This document shows positions 15,511 through 23,611 of a stretch of DNA of 42,920 nucleotides, piece by piece. The notes below the pieces were generated by a model. The model saw only the letters and a program-made list of their open reading frames with translations, was not told where the DNA came from and ran no database searches. Numbering within the stretch: the first letter of the stretch is position 1; each line of letters opens with the position of its first letter. The position numbers and the translations under genes were made by a program. Source of the DNA: Streptomyces ipomoeae 91-03 (lineage in GTDB: Bacteria; Actinomycetota; Actinomycetes; Streptomycetales; Streptomycetaceae); contig NZ_AEJC01000262.1 of assembly GCF_000317595.1 (NCBI RefSeq), positions 1 through 42,920 of the forward strand. The letters run 5' to 3'.

Positions 15511-16467
15511 TCAGAGGACCGCGACCGGAGTGACGGGCGAGCCCGTGCCGCCCGGTACGTTCAGCGGCGCCACGACGAGCAGGAACTCGTACCGGCCCGC
15601 CTCGGCGGTCGCGGCGGAGAGTGCTTCCAGATCGAGGTTGTCCAGCAGTGGCACGCCCATCGCGGCGACGGCCAGGGCGTGGATCGGCGAGTGCACACCG
15701 TCCACGGGTGAGGGCCGTACATCGCTGTCGCCATCGCTTCCGAGCAGCGCGATCCCCCGCTCGGCCAGCAGCGGTACGGCGTCCACATGGAAGCCCGCGC
15801 TCGCCGTGTCGGGGTCCCAGGCACCGAGTTCCGTACGGCGGCGTACGTGTCCGGTACGCAGCAGCACCGCGTCGCCCTCGCCGATCGTCACGCCGAGCGT
15901 CCTCTCGGCGGCCGCGACGTCCTCCGCGTGCACCGCCCGCCCCGGCTCCAGCCAGGGGATCCCGAGGACCGCGGGGAGGTCGAGGAGCACACCCGTCGTC
16001 ACCAGGGGTCCGAGCGCCGACACCGCGCCGAAGCGGGCGCCCGCGGCGTCGACGACCTCGCCCGCCTGCCGGCCGTCGTAGAGCTGCCCCCGGTACGCGA
16101 TGTGGCACAACGCGTCGAGATGGGTGACGCCCTTGCCGTGGTAGTCGGCGGCGATGAAGTCCTTGTGGGTGGACGGTTCCGGGCTCTCCACGTCGCCGAG
16201 ATCGGTCATGTGGTGCAGGGCGGGCTTGCGGTTGTCGGGGCCGGGCCGGGTGTTCCAGGGCAGCGCCATCGGCACGACCGTCCCGGAACGCACCCTCGTC
16301 GTCGCACGACGCACCTGTTCCGCCGTCACACGGTTCCAGGCCCCGCGGTCGGCCGACGCCCACCGGCCCCATGTACGGACCGCCTCGAACAGCGCGTCGA
16401 ACTCCGCAGGCGGGACAGCGGGTCCATTGCCGGTACCGGTCGTCCCGGGATCGGTCTCTTCGGCCAC
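15511..16467 (-). CDS. Cyclase family protein (kynurenine formamidase-like metal hydrolase)
   Basis: This protein of ~318 residues belongs to the cyclase/KynB-like fold. The metal-binding signature, usually HxGTHxDxxxH, is present as YHGKGVTHLDALCHI. Other family pieces are GAVSALGPLVTTGVLLDLPA, AVLLRTGHVRR and GVHSPIHALAVAAMGVPLLD. Members hydrolyse amides, lactones or cyclic imides; the substrate here is unknown. GTG 16467 has AGGA seven bases upstream; a GTG at 16503 would add 12 residues. It lies 62 bases after the PucR-type regulator on the same strand and may be co-transcribed with it. The stop codon directly follows a 23-bp tandem repeat. Confidence 0.88.
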   Translation of the reverse strand: MAEETDPGTTGTGNGPAVPPAEFDALFEAVRTWGRWASADRGAWNRVTAEQVRRATTRVRSGTVVPMALPWNTRPGPDNRKPALHHMTDLGDVESPEPSTHKDFIAADYHGKGVTHLDALCHIAYRGQLYDGRQAGEVVDAAGARFGAVSALGPLVTTGVLLDLPAVLGIPWLEPGRAVHAEDVAAAERTLGVTIGEGDAVLLRTGHVRRRTELGAWDPDTASAGFHVDAVPLLAERGIALLGSDGDSDVRPSPVDGVHSPIHALAVAAMGVPLLDNLDLEALSAATAEAGRYEFLLVVAPLNVPGGTGSPVTPVAVL

Positions 16468-16566
16468 TCCCTCATCCTCGGCGCCGACCCGTACGTGTGC
16501 CACCTCGGCCGTGGAGAGGTCGGCCTGTCCCGGCGAGGTCGTTCACCGGCACGAGACCGATGCGGG

Positions 16567-17604
16567 TCAGTCGTTGAGCAGGTGCCACGCGGTCAGGGCG
16601 AGTCTGGCTCGGAGCAGGCCGGTCGGCTCGGTGAGTTCGATGTCCAGGGCCTTGCCGATCTGTTCGAGCCTGCGGGCGACGCTGCTGTGGTGCAGATGGA
16701 GCAGGTCGGCGGCGCGGCGGACGGAGCCGGTCTCGCAGTAGGCGTCCAGGGTCTCCAGGTGTTCCGGGGTATCCGCGGCCAGGTGCTCGACCGCGGCCAC
16801 GTCGGCGTTGTTCCGCGCGGCGCCCTGCGGCACTTGGGCGAGCAGCGCCAACGCGCCCAGACGGTCGTAGTGCACGATCGGTCGGCGCGGGGTGGTGAAG
16901 CGGAGCGCGGTGCGGGCCTCCTGCCAGGAGAGGGCGGGGTTCTCGGCGGCGCCGACACCGGCGCGTACGTCCGCCGGGAAGCGGGCCCGGTCCACCGTGG
17001 TGGCCAGGATGACGCCGACGTCGCCGAGCAGCGCCGCCTTGACGGGGCGGGCCGGGCAGACCAGGCCGCCGATCCGGTCGAGCGGAAGCCTCGTCCGGGC
17101 GGCGACGACACGGACGGGAAGGTCGGTGGCGAAGCCCAGGAGCCGTAACGCCCGGGCTCTGGCCGCCTCGTCGCTGTCGCAGCTGATCGCCAGTTCGATG
17201 AGGGCGGGGTCGGCCATGGTGGTGCGGGCCGGGCCGTACCGTTCGAGGACCGCCGCGGCGGCGAGGGCCAGCCGGTCGAGGACCATCGGGTCGAGCGCGC
17301 CGGGTGCTCCGGGGCGTTCCAGCCACACCGTGCCGATCTCCTCCTCGTCGAGGGTGATCGGGGCGGTGGAGGACGGGGACGGTGGCGAGGTGGACGCCTC
17401 CGTTCCGTCGGGCGAGAAGCGGATCGTCCGTCCCGTGCCGTGGATCCTGATCCCGGCCACGCACTCGGCCAGGCTCGCCGAGGCCCGGGCGAGCGCCGGG
17501 AGATCCACTCGGCGACGCATCAGCGTGTCGTAGAACATGACGACGCGGATCGCGCCCTCGGCCTCGGAATCCAGATGCGACAGCCGTACGGCCAGTGCCT
17601 CCAT
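16567..17604 (-). CDS. PucR-type helix-turn-helix regulator with a TTA codon
   Basis: This 345-residue protein has the PucR/CdaR C-terminal helix-turn-helix (~285-345; LDAYCETGSVRRAADLLHLH, then HSSVARRLEQIGKAL). The N-terminal part is a sensor region without a recognisable ligand motif, and a GGDEF-like middle domain is plausible. Residue 153 (bases 17148-17146) is a TTA leucine codon, rare in Streptomyces and read only by the bldA tRNA, so the protein is probably made mainly during development. The start at ATG 17604 is chosen by homology-like sequence; no good ribosome site precedes it. It is divergent from the esterase across 116 bases and probably controls it and the cyclase. Confidence 0.85.
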   Translation of the reverse strand: MEALAVRLSHLDSEAEGAIRVVMFYDTLMRRRVDLPALARASASLAECVAGIRIHGTGRTIRFSPDGTEASTSPPSPSSTAPITLDEEEIGTVWLERPGAPGALDPMVLDRLALAAAAVLERYGPARTTMADPALIELAISCDSDEAARARALRLLGFATDLPVRVVAARTRLPLDRIGGLVCPARPVKAALLGDVGVILATTVDRARFPADVRAGVGAAENPALSWQEARTALRFTTPRRPIVHYDRLGALALLAQVPQGAARNNADVAAVEHLAADTPEHLETLDAYCETGSVRRAADLLHLHHSSVARRLEQIGKALDIELTEPTGLLRARLALTAWHLLND

Positions 17605-17720
17605 GCCAGGAGGATATGACGTGCCGGAGAAGAGGGCAGGCGCCGATCGGTGCGCGATGCCCGCCAATTCCCCGACGGGCGGCGGAGGTTGCCGGGGCGG
17701 TCGGCCACGAGGATGGCGAC

Positions 17721-18617
17721 ATGGATCCCGAACTCGAAGCGTTCATCCCGCTGTTCCCCCGTACCGACCTCATCGACCCGGTCGCCGACCGCAAGAAGTT
17801 CGCCGAACTGGCCGCCGCGGTGCCGCCACCGGACACCACGGGCATCGAGGTCGAGGACCGCACCGTGCCCGCCGATCCGGACGTGCCGGTGCGGATGTAC
17901 CGCCCGCACCAGGCGCAGGGCGCCGTCATCTGGCTGCACGGCGGCGGATTCGTCATGGGCGACCTCGACACCGAACACCCGTGGGCCACCCGGATCGCGA
18001 CCCTCTCCGGCGCGACGGTGATCTCGGTGGGCTACCGGCTGTCCCCCGAACACCGGTTCCCGGCCGCCTTGGACGACGCCTACGCCGTACTGACCTGGGC
18101 GGCCGAGCACACCACCGAACTCGGCGTCGCCCCGGAGCGGATCGCGGTCGGCGGCCACAGCGCCGGCGGCACTCTCGCGGCGGCGGTGGCGTTGCGTGCG
18201 CGCGACGAGCAGGGGCCGCCGATCCGCTTCCAACTGCTGAACCAGCCCGGGCTCGACGACCGGCCGGAGACATGGTCGAGGCGGAACTTCACCGACACGC
18301 CCTGGATGAACAGCGCCAAGGTCGCCGCCGCGTGGGGGCACTATCTGGGCTCCGCGCCCGCCACACCGTACGCCGCGCCCGCGCGCGCCGCCGACCTGTC
18401 CGGCCTGCCTCCCGCCTACATCGCCACCGCGGAGTTCTGTCCGAACCGCGACGAGGACATCGCCTACGCGGTGCGCCTGCTCCAGGCGGGCGTCCCGGTC
18501 GAACTGCACCAGTGGCCCGGCACGTTCCACGGATCGCAGGCGGTCCTCTCCGCCGAGATCTCCGGCCGGCAGAACACCGAACTCGGCACGACCCTGCGCC
18601 GCGCCCTCGCGGGCTGA
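17721..18617 (+). CDS. HSL-type alpha/beta hydrolase (esterase/lipase)
   Basis: This 298-residue protein carries the hormone-sensitive-lipase oxyanion motif HGGGF (73-77) and the nucleophile elbow GHSAGG (Ser147). The acid is in CPNRDEDI (Asp244 or Asp246) and the base is His270 in TFHGS. It should be a cytoplasmic carboxyl-ester hydrolase for short- or medium-chain esters. ATG 17721 is preceded by ACGAGGA. It is divergent from the PucR-type gene. Immediately downstream is a 600-base gene-free repeat block. Confidence 0.93.
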   Translation: MDPELEAFIPLFPRTDLIDPVADRKKFAELAAAVPPPDTTGIEVEDRTVPADPDVPVRMYRPHQAQGAVIWLHGGGFVMGDLDTEHPWATRIATLSGATVISVGYRLSPEHRFPAALDDAYAVLTWAAEHTTELGVAPERIAVGGHSAGGTLAAAVALRARDEQGPPIRFQLLNQPGLDDRPETWSRRNFTDTPWMNSAKVAAAWGHYLGSAPATPYAAPARAADLSGLPPAYIATAEFCPNRDEDIAYAVRLLQAGVPVELHQWPGTFHGSQAVLSAEISGRQNTELGTTLRRALAG

Positions 18618-18625
18618 GCCGGGGG

Positions 18626-18672
18626 CCGACCAGGCCGGGTGGCCGACCAGGCCGGGTGGCCGACCAGGCCGG
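18626..18672. repeat. 17-bp tandem repeat, about 2.8 copies
   Basis: The unit CCGACCAGGCCGGGTGG occurs twice perfectly (18626-18642, 18643-18659) with a third partial copy. It starts 8 bases after the esterase stop. Confidence 0.8.
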
Positions 18673-18698
18673 TTCGACCCGGTCGGTCGGCCACCGCC

Positions 18699-19135
18699 AT
18701 CGCGCCGGGCGACCGCCAGCACCGCCATCCTCATGCCGGGGGGCGCCGGAGCTGCCGTTATCGCGCCGGGCGGTCGCGGGAACCGCCGCCATCGTGCCGC
18801 ACCGGCCGCCGGAACCGCTGTCATCGCGCCGGGCGGCGCGCGGACGCCGTTTCTGCCGGGCGGTCCCGCGGACCGCCGCCATCCGCCGCACCACCGCCGG
18901 AACCGCTGTCATCGCGCCGGGCGGTCGCGCGGACCGCCGTTATCGTGCCGGGCGGTCCCGCGGACCACCGCCATCGCGCCGCACCAGCCGCCAGAACCGC
19001 CGTCACCCTGCCCGGCGGTCGCGCGGACCACCGCCATCCTCGCGCCACCGGTCGCCGGAACCGGGACCATCGCGGTAGGCGATCGTCAGCCCCATCGTTA
19101 TCCCGATAACCGATCGCCGGCGGCGCGTCGAACCG
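18699..19135. repeat. Degenerate ~31-bp tandem array, about 13 units, with a three-unit super-repeat
   Basis: Units start with ATCGYGCCG and run 28-33 bases. Two kinds are visible: A (ATCGCGCCGGGCGGTCGCG, then a GGACCGCC-type end) and B (ATCGTGCCGCACCGGCCGCC, then a GGAACCGCTGTC end). In the middle they follow a B-A-A order at least three times, giving a ~93-base period. The array has no unique spacers. Open frames run through it on both strands, but only as a by-product of high GC; none has a start with a ribosome site or a recognisable protein. Together with the flanking repeats it fills the whole 18618-19224 gap. Confidence 0.75.
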
Positions 19136-19145
19136 GTCGCCCCGG

Positions 19146-19190
19146 CAGCGGCCAGCGGCCAGCGGCCAGCGGCCAGCGGCCAGCGGCCAG
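19146..19190. repeat. Heptamer repeat (CAGCGGC)6
   Basis: Six perfect head-to-tail copies of CAGCGGC (19146-19187) are followed by CAG. They lie about 35 bases beyond the 3' end of the PPOX gene. A perfect short repeat of this kind is prone to copy-number change. Confidence 0.9.
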
Positions 19191-19224
19191 GTGACAACCC
19201 AGCCTGGGTTCGATGCGACACGGC

Positions 19225-19683
19225 CTAGTTGTCGATGTCGAGTGCCGTTCCGTACAGCCGGTCCACCTTCAGCCGGATGACCACCCGGCGCTCGGCGACC
19301 AGTTGCTCCAGGAACGCGGCTTCGTCCTCCGGCTTGGCGGCCGTCGGGATCATCCCGAGCAGTTCCCGCCCGACCTCGTCACCGGGAACCGTCGTGATCT
19401 CGGAAACCTCCGCCTTGCCCTCGGCGACGGCGAACGACCACATGTCGCCGCCCTGCACATGCAGCGCGGCATGCGGGTCGTTGCGCAGATGCTTGACCTT
19501 GATGCGATCGGCCGTCGTCGAGAACCGCAGGACACGGGCGTCGGCGTCCCAGCTGTAGACCATGGTGGTCATGTGGGGATGGCCGCTGCGCTTCACCGTG
19601 GCGAGGGTGCCGAACTGCTGCCTGCCGAGCAGGTCGGAGAGGGCTTCGTCGGACAGCGGGCGAGGCGCGGGACCTTGAGTCAT
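19225..19683 (-). CDS. PPOX class split-barrel flavin/F420-dependent oxidoreductase
   Basis: This 152-residue protein matches the pyridoxamine 5'-phosphate oxidase-like split barrel, F420-type subgroup. Characteristic stretches are LSDLLGRQQFGTLATVKRSG, HPHMTTMVYSWD, KVKHLRNDPHAALHVQGGD and RVVIRLKVDRLYG. It probably binds F420 or FMN and reduces a small substrate; which one is unknown. ATG 19683 begins MTQGPAPRPLSDEAL. It is a stand-alone gene, flanked by repeat-rich gaps on both sides. Confidence 0.92.
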   Translation of the reverse strand: MTQGPAPRPLSDEALSDLLGRQQFGTLATVKRSGHPHMTTMVYSWDADARVLRFSTTADRIKVKHLRNDPHAALHVQGGDMWSFAVAEGKAEVSEITTVPGDEVGRELLGMIPTAAKPEDEAAFLEQLVAERRVVIRLKVDRLYGTALDIDN

Positions 19684-20102
19684 GCCGTGATCAACACCCG
19701 TGACCGCTCCGGCATTTCACGAACAGCCCCCGAGCTTGGCTCCGAGCTTGACTCCGATTTTGGCTCCGAATTTGGCTCCGGCCCTTCGGCATACCACCCG
19801 GCCGCTGCCTTTGCCGTCAGAGCCCGCCACAGCCTTGCGTACCGGACAGCCGTCCACCACCTTCCGGGTAACGGACAAGACGACGCCTTCTCCCTCGCGG
19901 AGAGTAGCTGCCCTGTGCCGTCGCGCCCGGCCGGCGCACACGGCGTCGGCCAGGTGTGACGTCATGGTCGGGCGGGACGGCGTTGCGGTGGTGAGGTCGT
20001 CCCGGGCCCGCGGGGTGCGTCGGCTCGGCAGACGCATGGCCGTGCCGCGTCGCGGGGTTGCGCCCGCGACGCGCTCGGTTCAGTGACCGCCGGCCCCGGC
20101 TG
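19684..20102. other. Gene-free gap with a four-copy 12-bp repeat
   Basis: No gene is supported here. Bases 19731-19778 hold four adjacent 12-bp units (CGAGCTTGGCTC and variants). Because 12 is a multiple of 3, open frames crossing it gain four-residue repeats; the minus-strand frame 20037-19717 ends in GAKFGAKIGVKLGAKLG. None of these frames has a convincing ribosome site or family resemblance. The acyltransferase stop lies at the right edge. Confidence 0.5.
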
Positions 20103-21485
20103 TCAGGCGGCTTCCTCCAAGGCGCTCTCGGGCCTTTCGGCGTCGCGTGGCTTCGTGCGTAGGGGAAGCGCCGACAGCAGGGTGCCCAGGGCCAGGCCCA
20201 GCGCGGGGAGCACGGGGAACCGGCCATCCGGTGCGAAGCCGTGTACGGCGAACCATGCCAGAGCTACGACACAGGCGGCGAGGCCGAGCCACAGCGGCCA
20301 GGAGCGGCGTGGATCGGCGTCCGGGCCCATCCGCGCCTGCAACGCCGCCAGCCCGCGCTCCAGAGGCCGCAGCACCACCACGACACCGGCCAGCACGACG
20401 CCGAGCACCAGCAACCAGGGCACCCGCAGCGCCCACCACGCCGCCGATCCGAGCGCGGGCTCGGGGGCGAGCCCGGTCAGATAGAACGCGGCGGCGACGA
20501 CCAGCACCGGCAGCATGTGCCACAGATACAGCGTCATGCTGGCACCGCCCACCGGACGCACCACCCGCCACACCCGCTCCCGGGCCAGCAGCCGGCGCGT
20601 AATCGGTGCAGCGAGGAGACACAGCCCCACCTGGGCCACGGCCCACGCCAGCATCGCCGCCGACGGCGGATCGGTGTTGCTCGGATTCTGTCCCGTCACC
20701 CGGATCAGGCTGACCGGGAACGGTCCGAGGCCGACCAGCGCCGCGAAGGCCAGCCCTCCGCACACCGCCATCGCGGGCGCCACCGCCCGGCGCCCGGTCA
20801 GCAGACCGTCCCGCCAGCAGAAACCCAACTGGTAGGCCACACCCCACACGAGCACGTAGTTGAGCAGCCCGACGTACGGCGTGCTCGCCGCCACGACCAG
20901 CACGTCGGCCACCACGGCGACCACGCCCAAGACCACGGGGACGGCCGGCCCCCAGCGCCGGTGCGCCGCGTACAGCGGTGGGGTCAGGGCGCTGACCAGC
21001 AGATACACCGGGAGGAACCAGAACTGCATCGCCATCGCCCAGCCCACCAGCGCGAGCGTGCCCGGATCCACGCCGACCGCCGAGCAGACCCCGACGGCGA
21101 ACAGCACCAGAGCGCTGTACACGCCCGTCGGGAGCAGCAGCCGCAGCGCCCGCCGCGCCACCCACCCGGCCGCCGTACCACCCGCCGCCCGCGTACGCGC
21201 CCAGGAGCCGCCCGCCGCGTAGCCCCCGGCCAGGAAGAACAGCGGCATGATCTGGAAGCCGAGCGTCAGCCACTGGGTCCACGGAACGACCGCCAACAGC
21301 TCCGGCGCGGTGATCCCACCACCGGGAGCGTGGACCAGCGCCGTGATCAGCCAGTGGCCGGCCACCACCAGGACGATGGCCCACGCGCGCAGGAAATCGA
21401 CGTAGCGGTCTCTGCTCAGGTCTCTGCTCAGATCTCTGCTCATACGACGTGGCGATCTCTGCTCATACGTCTCATACGTCGTCAT
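20103..21485 (-). CDS. Acyltransferase family 3 membrane protein
   Basis: This 460-residue protein has about ten or eleven hydrophobic helices. The N-terminal RYVDFLRAWAIVLVVAGHW is the acyltransferase-3 (OafA/NodX-like) signature, with the catalytic-type His in AGHW. QFWFLPVYLLVSAL and SMTLYLWHMLPVLV are also typical. Members acylate sugars, lipids or antibiotics at the membrane. The N-terminus before the first helix contains SRDLSRDLSRDR, encoded by a small direct repeat. Starts at 21485 or the in-frame ATG at residue 15 are both possible. It stands divergent from the GH16-like gene. Confidence 0.92.
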   Translation of the reverse strand: MTTYETYEQRSPRRMSRDLSRDLSRDRYVDFLRAWAIVLVVAGHWLITALVHAPGGGITAPELLAVVPWTQWLTLGFQIMPLFFLAGGYAAGGSWARTRAAGGTAAGWVARRALRLLLPTGVYSALVLFAVGVCSAVGVDPGTLALVGWAMAMQFWFLPVYLLVSALTPPLYAAHRRWGPAVPVVLGVVAVVADVLVVAASTPYVGLLNYVLVWGVAYQLGFCWRDGLLTGRRAVAPAMAVCGGLAFAALVGLGPFPVSLIRVTGQNPSNTDPPSAAMLAWAVAQVGLCLLAAPITRRLLARERVWRVVRPVGGASMTLYLWHMLPVLVVAAAFYLTGLAPEPALGSAAWWALRVPWLLVLGVVLAGVVVVLRPLERGLAALQARMGPDADPRRSWPLWLGLAACVVALAWFAVHGFAPDGRFPVLPALGLALGTLLSALPLRTKPRDAERPESALEEAA

Positions 21486-21715
21486 GCTGCCCGAGGCCCG
21501 GGATCAACGCCCCGGAAACGCCGTGCCGCAACCAACCCGTGCCCGGCACGACATCATTCGCACACCACTCATCCGCACACCATCCTCCACACGCCCCGGC
21601 GGCGGAGCCCGACCGTCCGGTTGGGGATCCGTTCCAGGGGTGGCGCGGCACCGGCCGTGCGGCCAGGATGCTCCCTCGCGCAGCACATCCCGCCTCGGAC
21701 CGGAGGGTTTGCCCC

Positions 21716-22621
21716 ATGGGTTCACACGCGGCACCGAGCCGTCGTAGACGCACGTTACTGCTGCCCATGGGCCTCATGCTGCTGGCCGTCCTCCTCGGTG
21801 TCCCCCGAGCCGACGGAGCGCCCGTGTCGGCCGACGCCTGCCGTGGCACGGGCACCGAACTGCCCCGCGGGGACTGCGGGCCCTTCTGGCAGGTCCTCGC
21901 GGAGGACTTCAACGGCGATCGGGTACCGCTGGGCTCGTTCAGCGACTGCGACCACCACGTCGACACCTCGGGCGCGTACTGCGGAGGCCTGAGCGGTACG
22001 TACCGCGACAACTGGTGGGCCTATCCGACAGGTTGGCGTGACACGGCCAACGATCGGGGCCGGGACGTCGTGGGCGTCTACCACCCGGAGGACACCGTGA
22101 GCGTGGGTCCTGCGGAGAACGGCGACGGAAGGATGTACATCCGGATGTGGCGGCCGGCCGACGGAGGTCCCGTGCACGCTGCGGCAGTGGTGCCTCGTGC
22201 CGTCATGCAGATGAAGTACGGCAAGTACAGCGCCCGTATCAAGGTGACCGAGCTCGCTCCGGGATACAAGTCCGCCTGGCTGCACTACGGCGGAGGCTGC
22301 GAGATGGACCATCCCGAAGGGGAGTGGACCGGCGAGCTCACCGCCTTCCACCATCCGTGCGACGGCGGCGAGCAGGGCTACTTCCCGGGGAGCGACGACT
22401 GGACGGAGTGGCACACCGTCTCGACGGAGTGGACGCCCGGACACGTGCGGTTCTTCGTGGACGGCCGGCAGGTGGGGCACGACACCCGCGACGTGCCGGA
22501 CCAGCCCCTGTCCTGGGTGCTCCAGAACGAAAGCGCCCTGGAAGGACCCGGCGCCGCCCCGGGCAGCAGCGCCCAGCTCGACATCACCTGGGTCGCCGCG
22601 TACGCGTACGGGTGGAAGTGA
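21716..22621 (+). CDS. Secreted GH16-like (concanavalin-fold) glycoside hydrolase
   Basis: This 301-residue protein has an N-terminal signal peptide (RRRRTLLLPMGLMLLAVLLG, cleavage near ADGAP). The rest resembles GH16 beta-glucanase-type proteins: an LAEDFNG start, DNWWAYP, MKYGKYSARIKVTELAPGYK, and EMDHPEGEW, which fits the ExDxxE catalytic pattern. It then has TEWHTVSTEWTPGHVRFFVD and AQLDITWVAAY. It should cleave an extracellular beta-glucan or galactan, but the substrate is open. ATG 21716 follows CGGAGGG. An IclR-type gene follows on the same strand after ~106 bases and may regulate it. Confidence 0.88.
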   Translation: MGSHAAPSRRRRTLLLPMGLMLLAVLLGVPRADGAPVSADACRGTGTELPRGDCGPFWQVLAEDFNGDRVPLGSFSDCDHHVDTSGAYCGGLSGTYRDNWWAYPTGWRDTANDRGRDVVGVYHPEDTVSVGPAENGDGRMYIRMWRPADGGPVHAAAVVPRAVMQMKYGKYSARIKVTELAPGYKSAWLHYGGGCEMDHPEGEWTGELTAFHHPCDGGEQGYFPGSDDWTEWHTVSTEWTPGHVRFFVDGRQVGHDTRDVPDQPLSWVLQNESALEGPGAAPGSSAQLDITWVAAYAYGWK

Positions 22622-22727
22622 TCCGCCACGCCCTGGTGGCGTGAGGCCGCGAGGAACCGGGCGAGTCCTGTTTCCCGGGGACCGGGTGAATGTTGCCTGT
22701 GTCGGGCACCCGGCGCAGGCTGGCCGT

Positions 22728-23486
22728 ATGGCTGCTCAGGACGGCCCTACCCTCATCACGTCCGTACAGCGGGCCTTCCGCCTGCTGGAGGCGGCGAGCG
22801 CGCACGAGAACGGCGCGCCGGCGAAGCAGCTGGCCCGGGAGACGGGGCTGCCCCTGGCCACCGCCTATCACCTGCTGCGGACGCTGGTCCACGACGGATA
22901 TCTGCGGAAGCTGGACGACGGCGGGTTCGTCCTGGGTGACAAGCTGCGGGCGCTGCACACCACCGGCCGCGGGCAGGCACTGCTCAGCCGCGTCCGCCCG
23001 ACGCTCGCCGCGCTGCGGGACGAGCTGACGACCGCCGCCTACCTCACCTTCTACGAGGACGGCGAGATCCGGGTCGCCGAGATCGTCGACAGCCCCCGGG
23101 CACCCCGGGTCGACCTCTGGGTGGGGTTCGAGGACGCCGGGCACGCCACCGCGCTGGGCAAGTCGGTGCTGCGCGAGCTGGACGAGGACTCCCGCAAGGA
23201 CTATCTCTCCCGGCACCCCCTCACCGATCTCACGCCACGGACCATCACCGACCCGCCGGAACTGCTCCGGCGGCTCGACACCTCGCCCGTGGCCCCGGCC
23301 GTCACGGACCTGGAGGAGTACACCCTCGGCACGGTCTGCATCGCGGTGCCCGTGTACAGCGGGGACACGCTCGGTTCGCTCGGCGTCTCGCTGCGAGCGG
23401 ACCGGCTCTCCCGGCTGGAGGAGATCCGGGCGCGGCTGGTCCCGACCGCGAGTCGTGTGACCAGGGGTCTTTCACTCACCATCTGA
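22728..23486 (+). CDS. IclR family transcriptional regulator
   Basis: This 252-residue protein has an N-terminal winged helix (~8-70; ITSVQRAFRLLEAASAHENG, LARETGLPLATAYHLLRTLV) and a C-terminal IclR effector domain (~85-250; WVGFEDAGHATALGKSVLRE, GTVCIAVPVYSGDTLGSLGV). IclR proteins control carbon-source or aromatic catabolism genes. ATG 22728 gives the usual family length. The neighbouring GH16-like gene is a possible target. Confidence 0.93.
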   Translation: MAAQDGPTLITSVQRAFRLLEAASAHENGAPAKQLARETGLPLATAYHLLRTLVHDGYLRKLDDGGFVLGDKLRALHTTGRGQALLSRVRPTLAALRDELTTAAYLTFYEDGEIRVAEIVDSPRAPRVDLWVGFEDAGHATALGKSVLRELDEDSRKDYLSRHPLTDLTPRTITDPPELLRRLDTSPVAPAVTDLEEYTLGTVCIAVPVYSGDTLGSLGVSLRADRLSRLEEIRARLVPTASRVTRGLSLTI

Positions 23487-23611
23487 GACTCACTATCTGA
23501 AAATCGCCTCCTTGCGGCATTCGCGCCTACCCTATTTCCTGTATTTCCGGATCAAACAGATATTTCAGGAGTGCACGCACTCCGCGCACAGGTGAGGACT
23601 GCGGGCGAAAC

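Noticed and set aside
15299..16372. N-terminal extension of the SpoIIE-type protein to 1337 residues
   Set aside because: The extra frame overlaps the cyclase gene antisense-free on the same strand in another register; the cyclase has clear family motifs and the extension has none.
15787..17148. A 453-codon plus-strand frame opposite the cyclase and PucR genes
   Set aside because: It is the GC-rich shadow of two well-supported minus-strand genes, with no family-like sequence or ribosome site.
18699..19135. Possible CRISPR array
   Set aside because: Units are adjacent, degenerate and lack unique spacers; no cas genes lie nearby.
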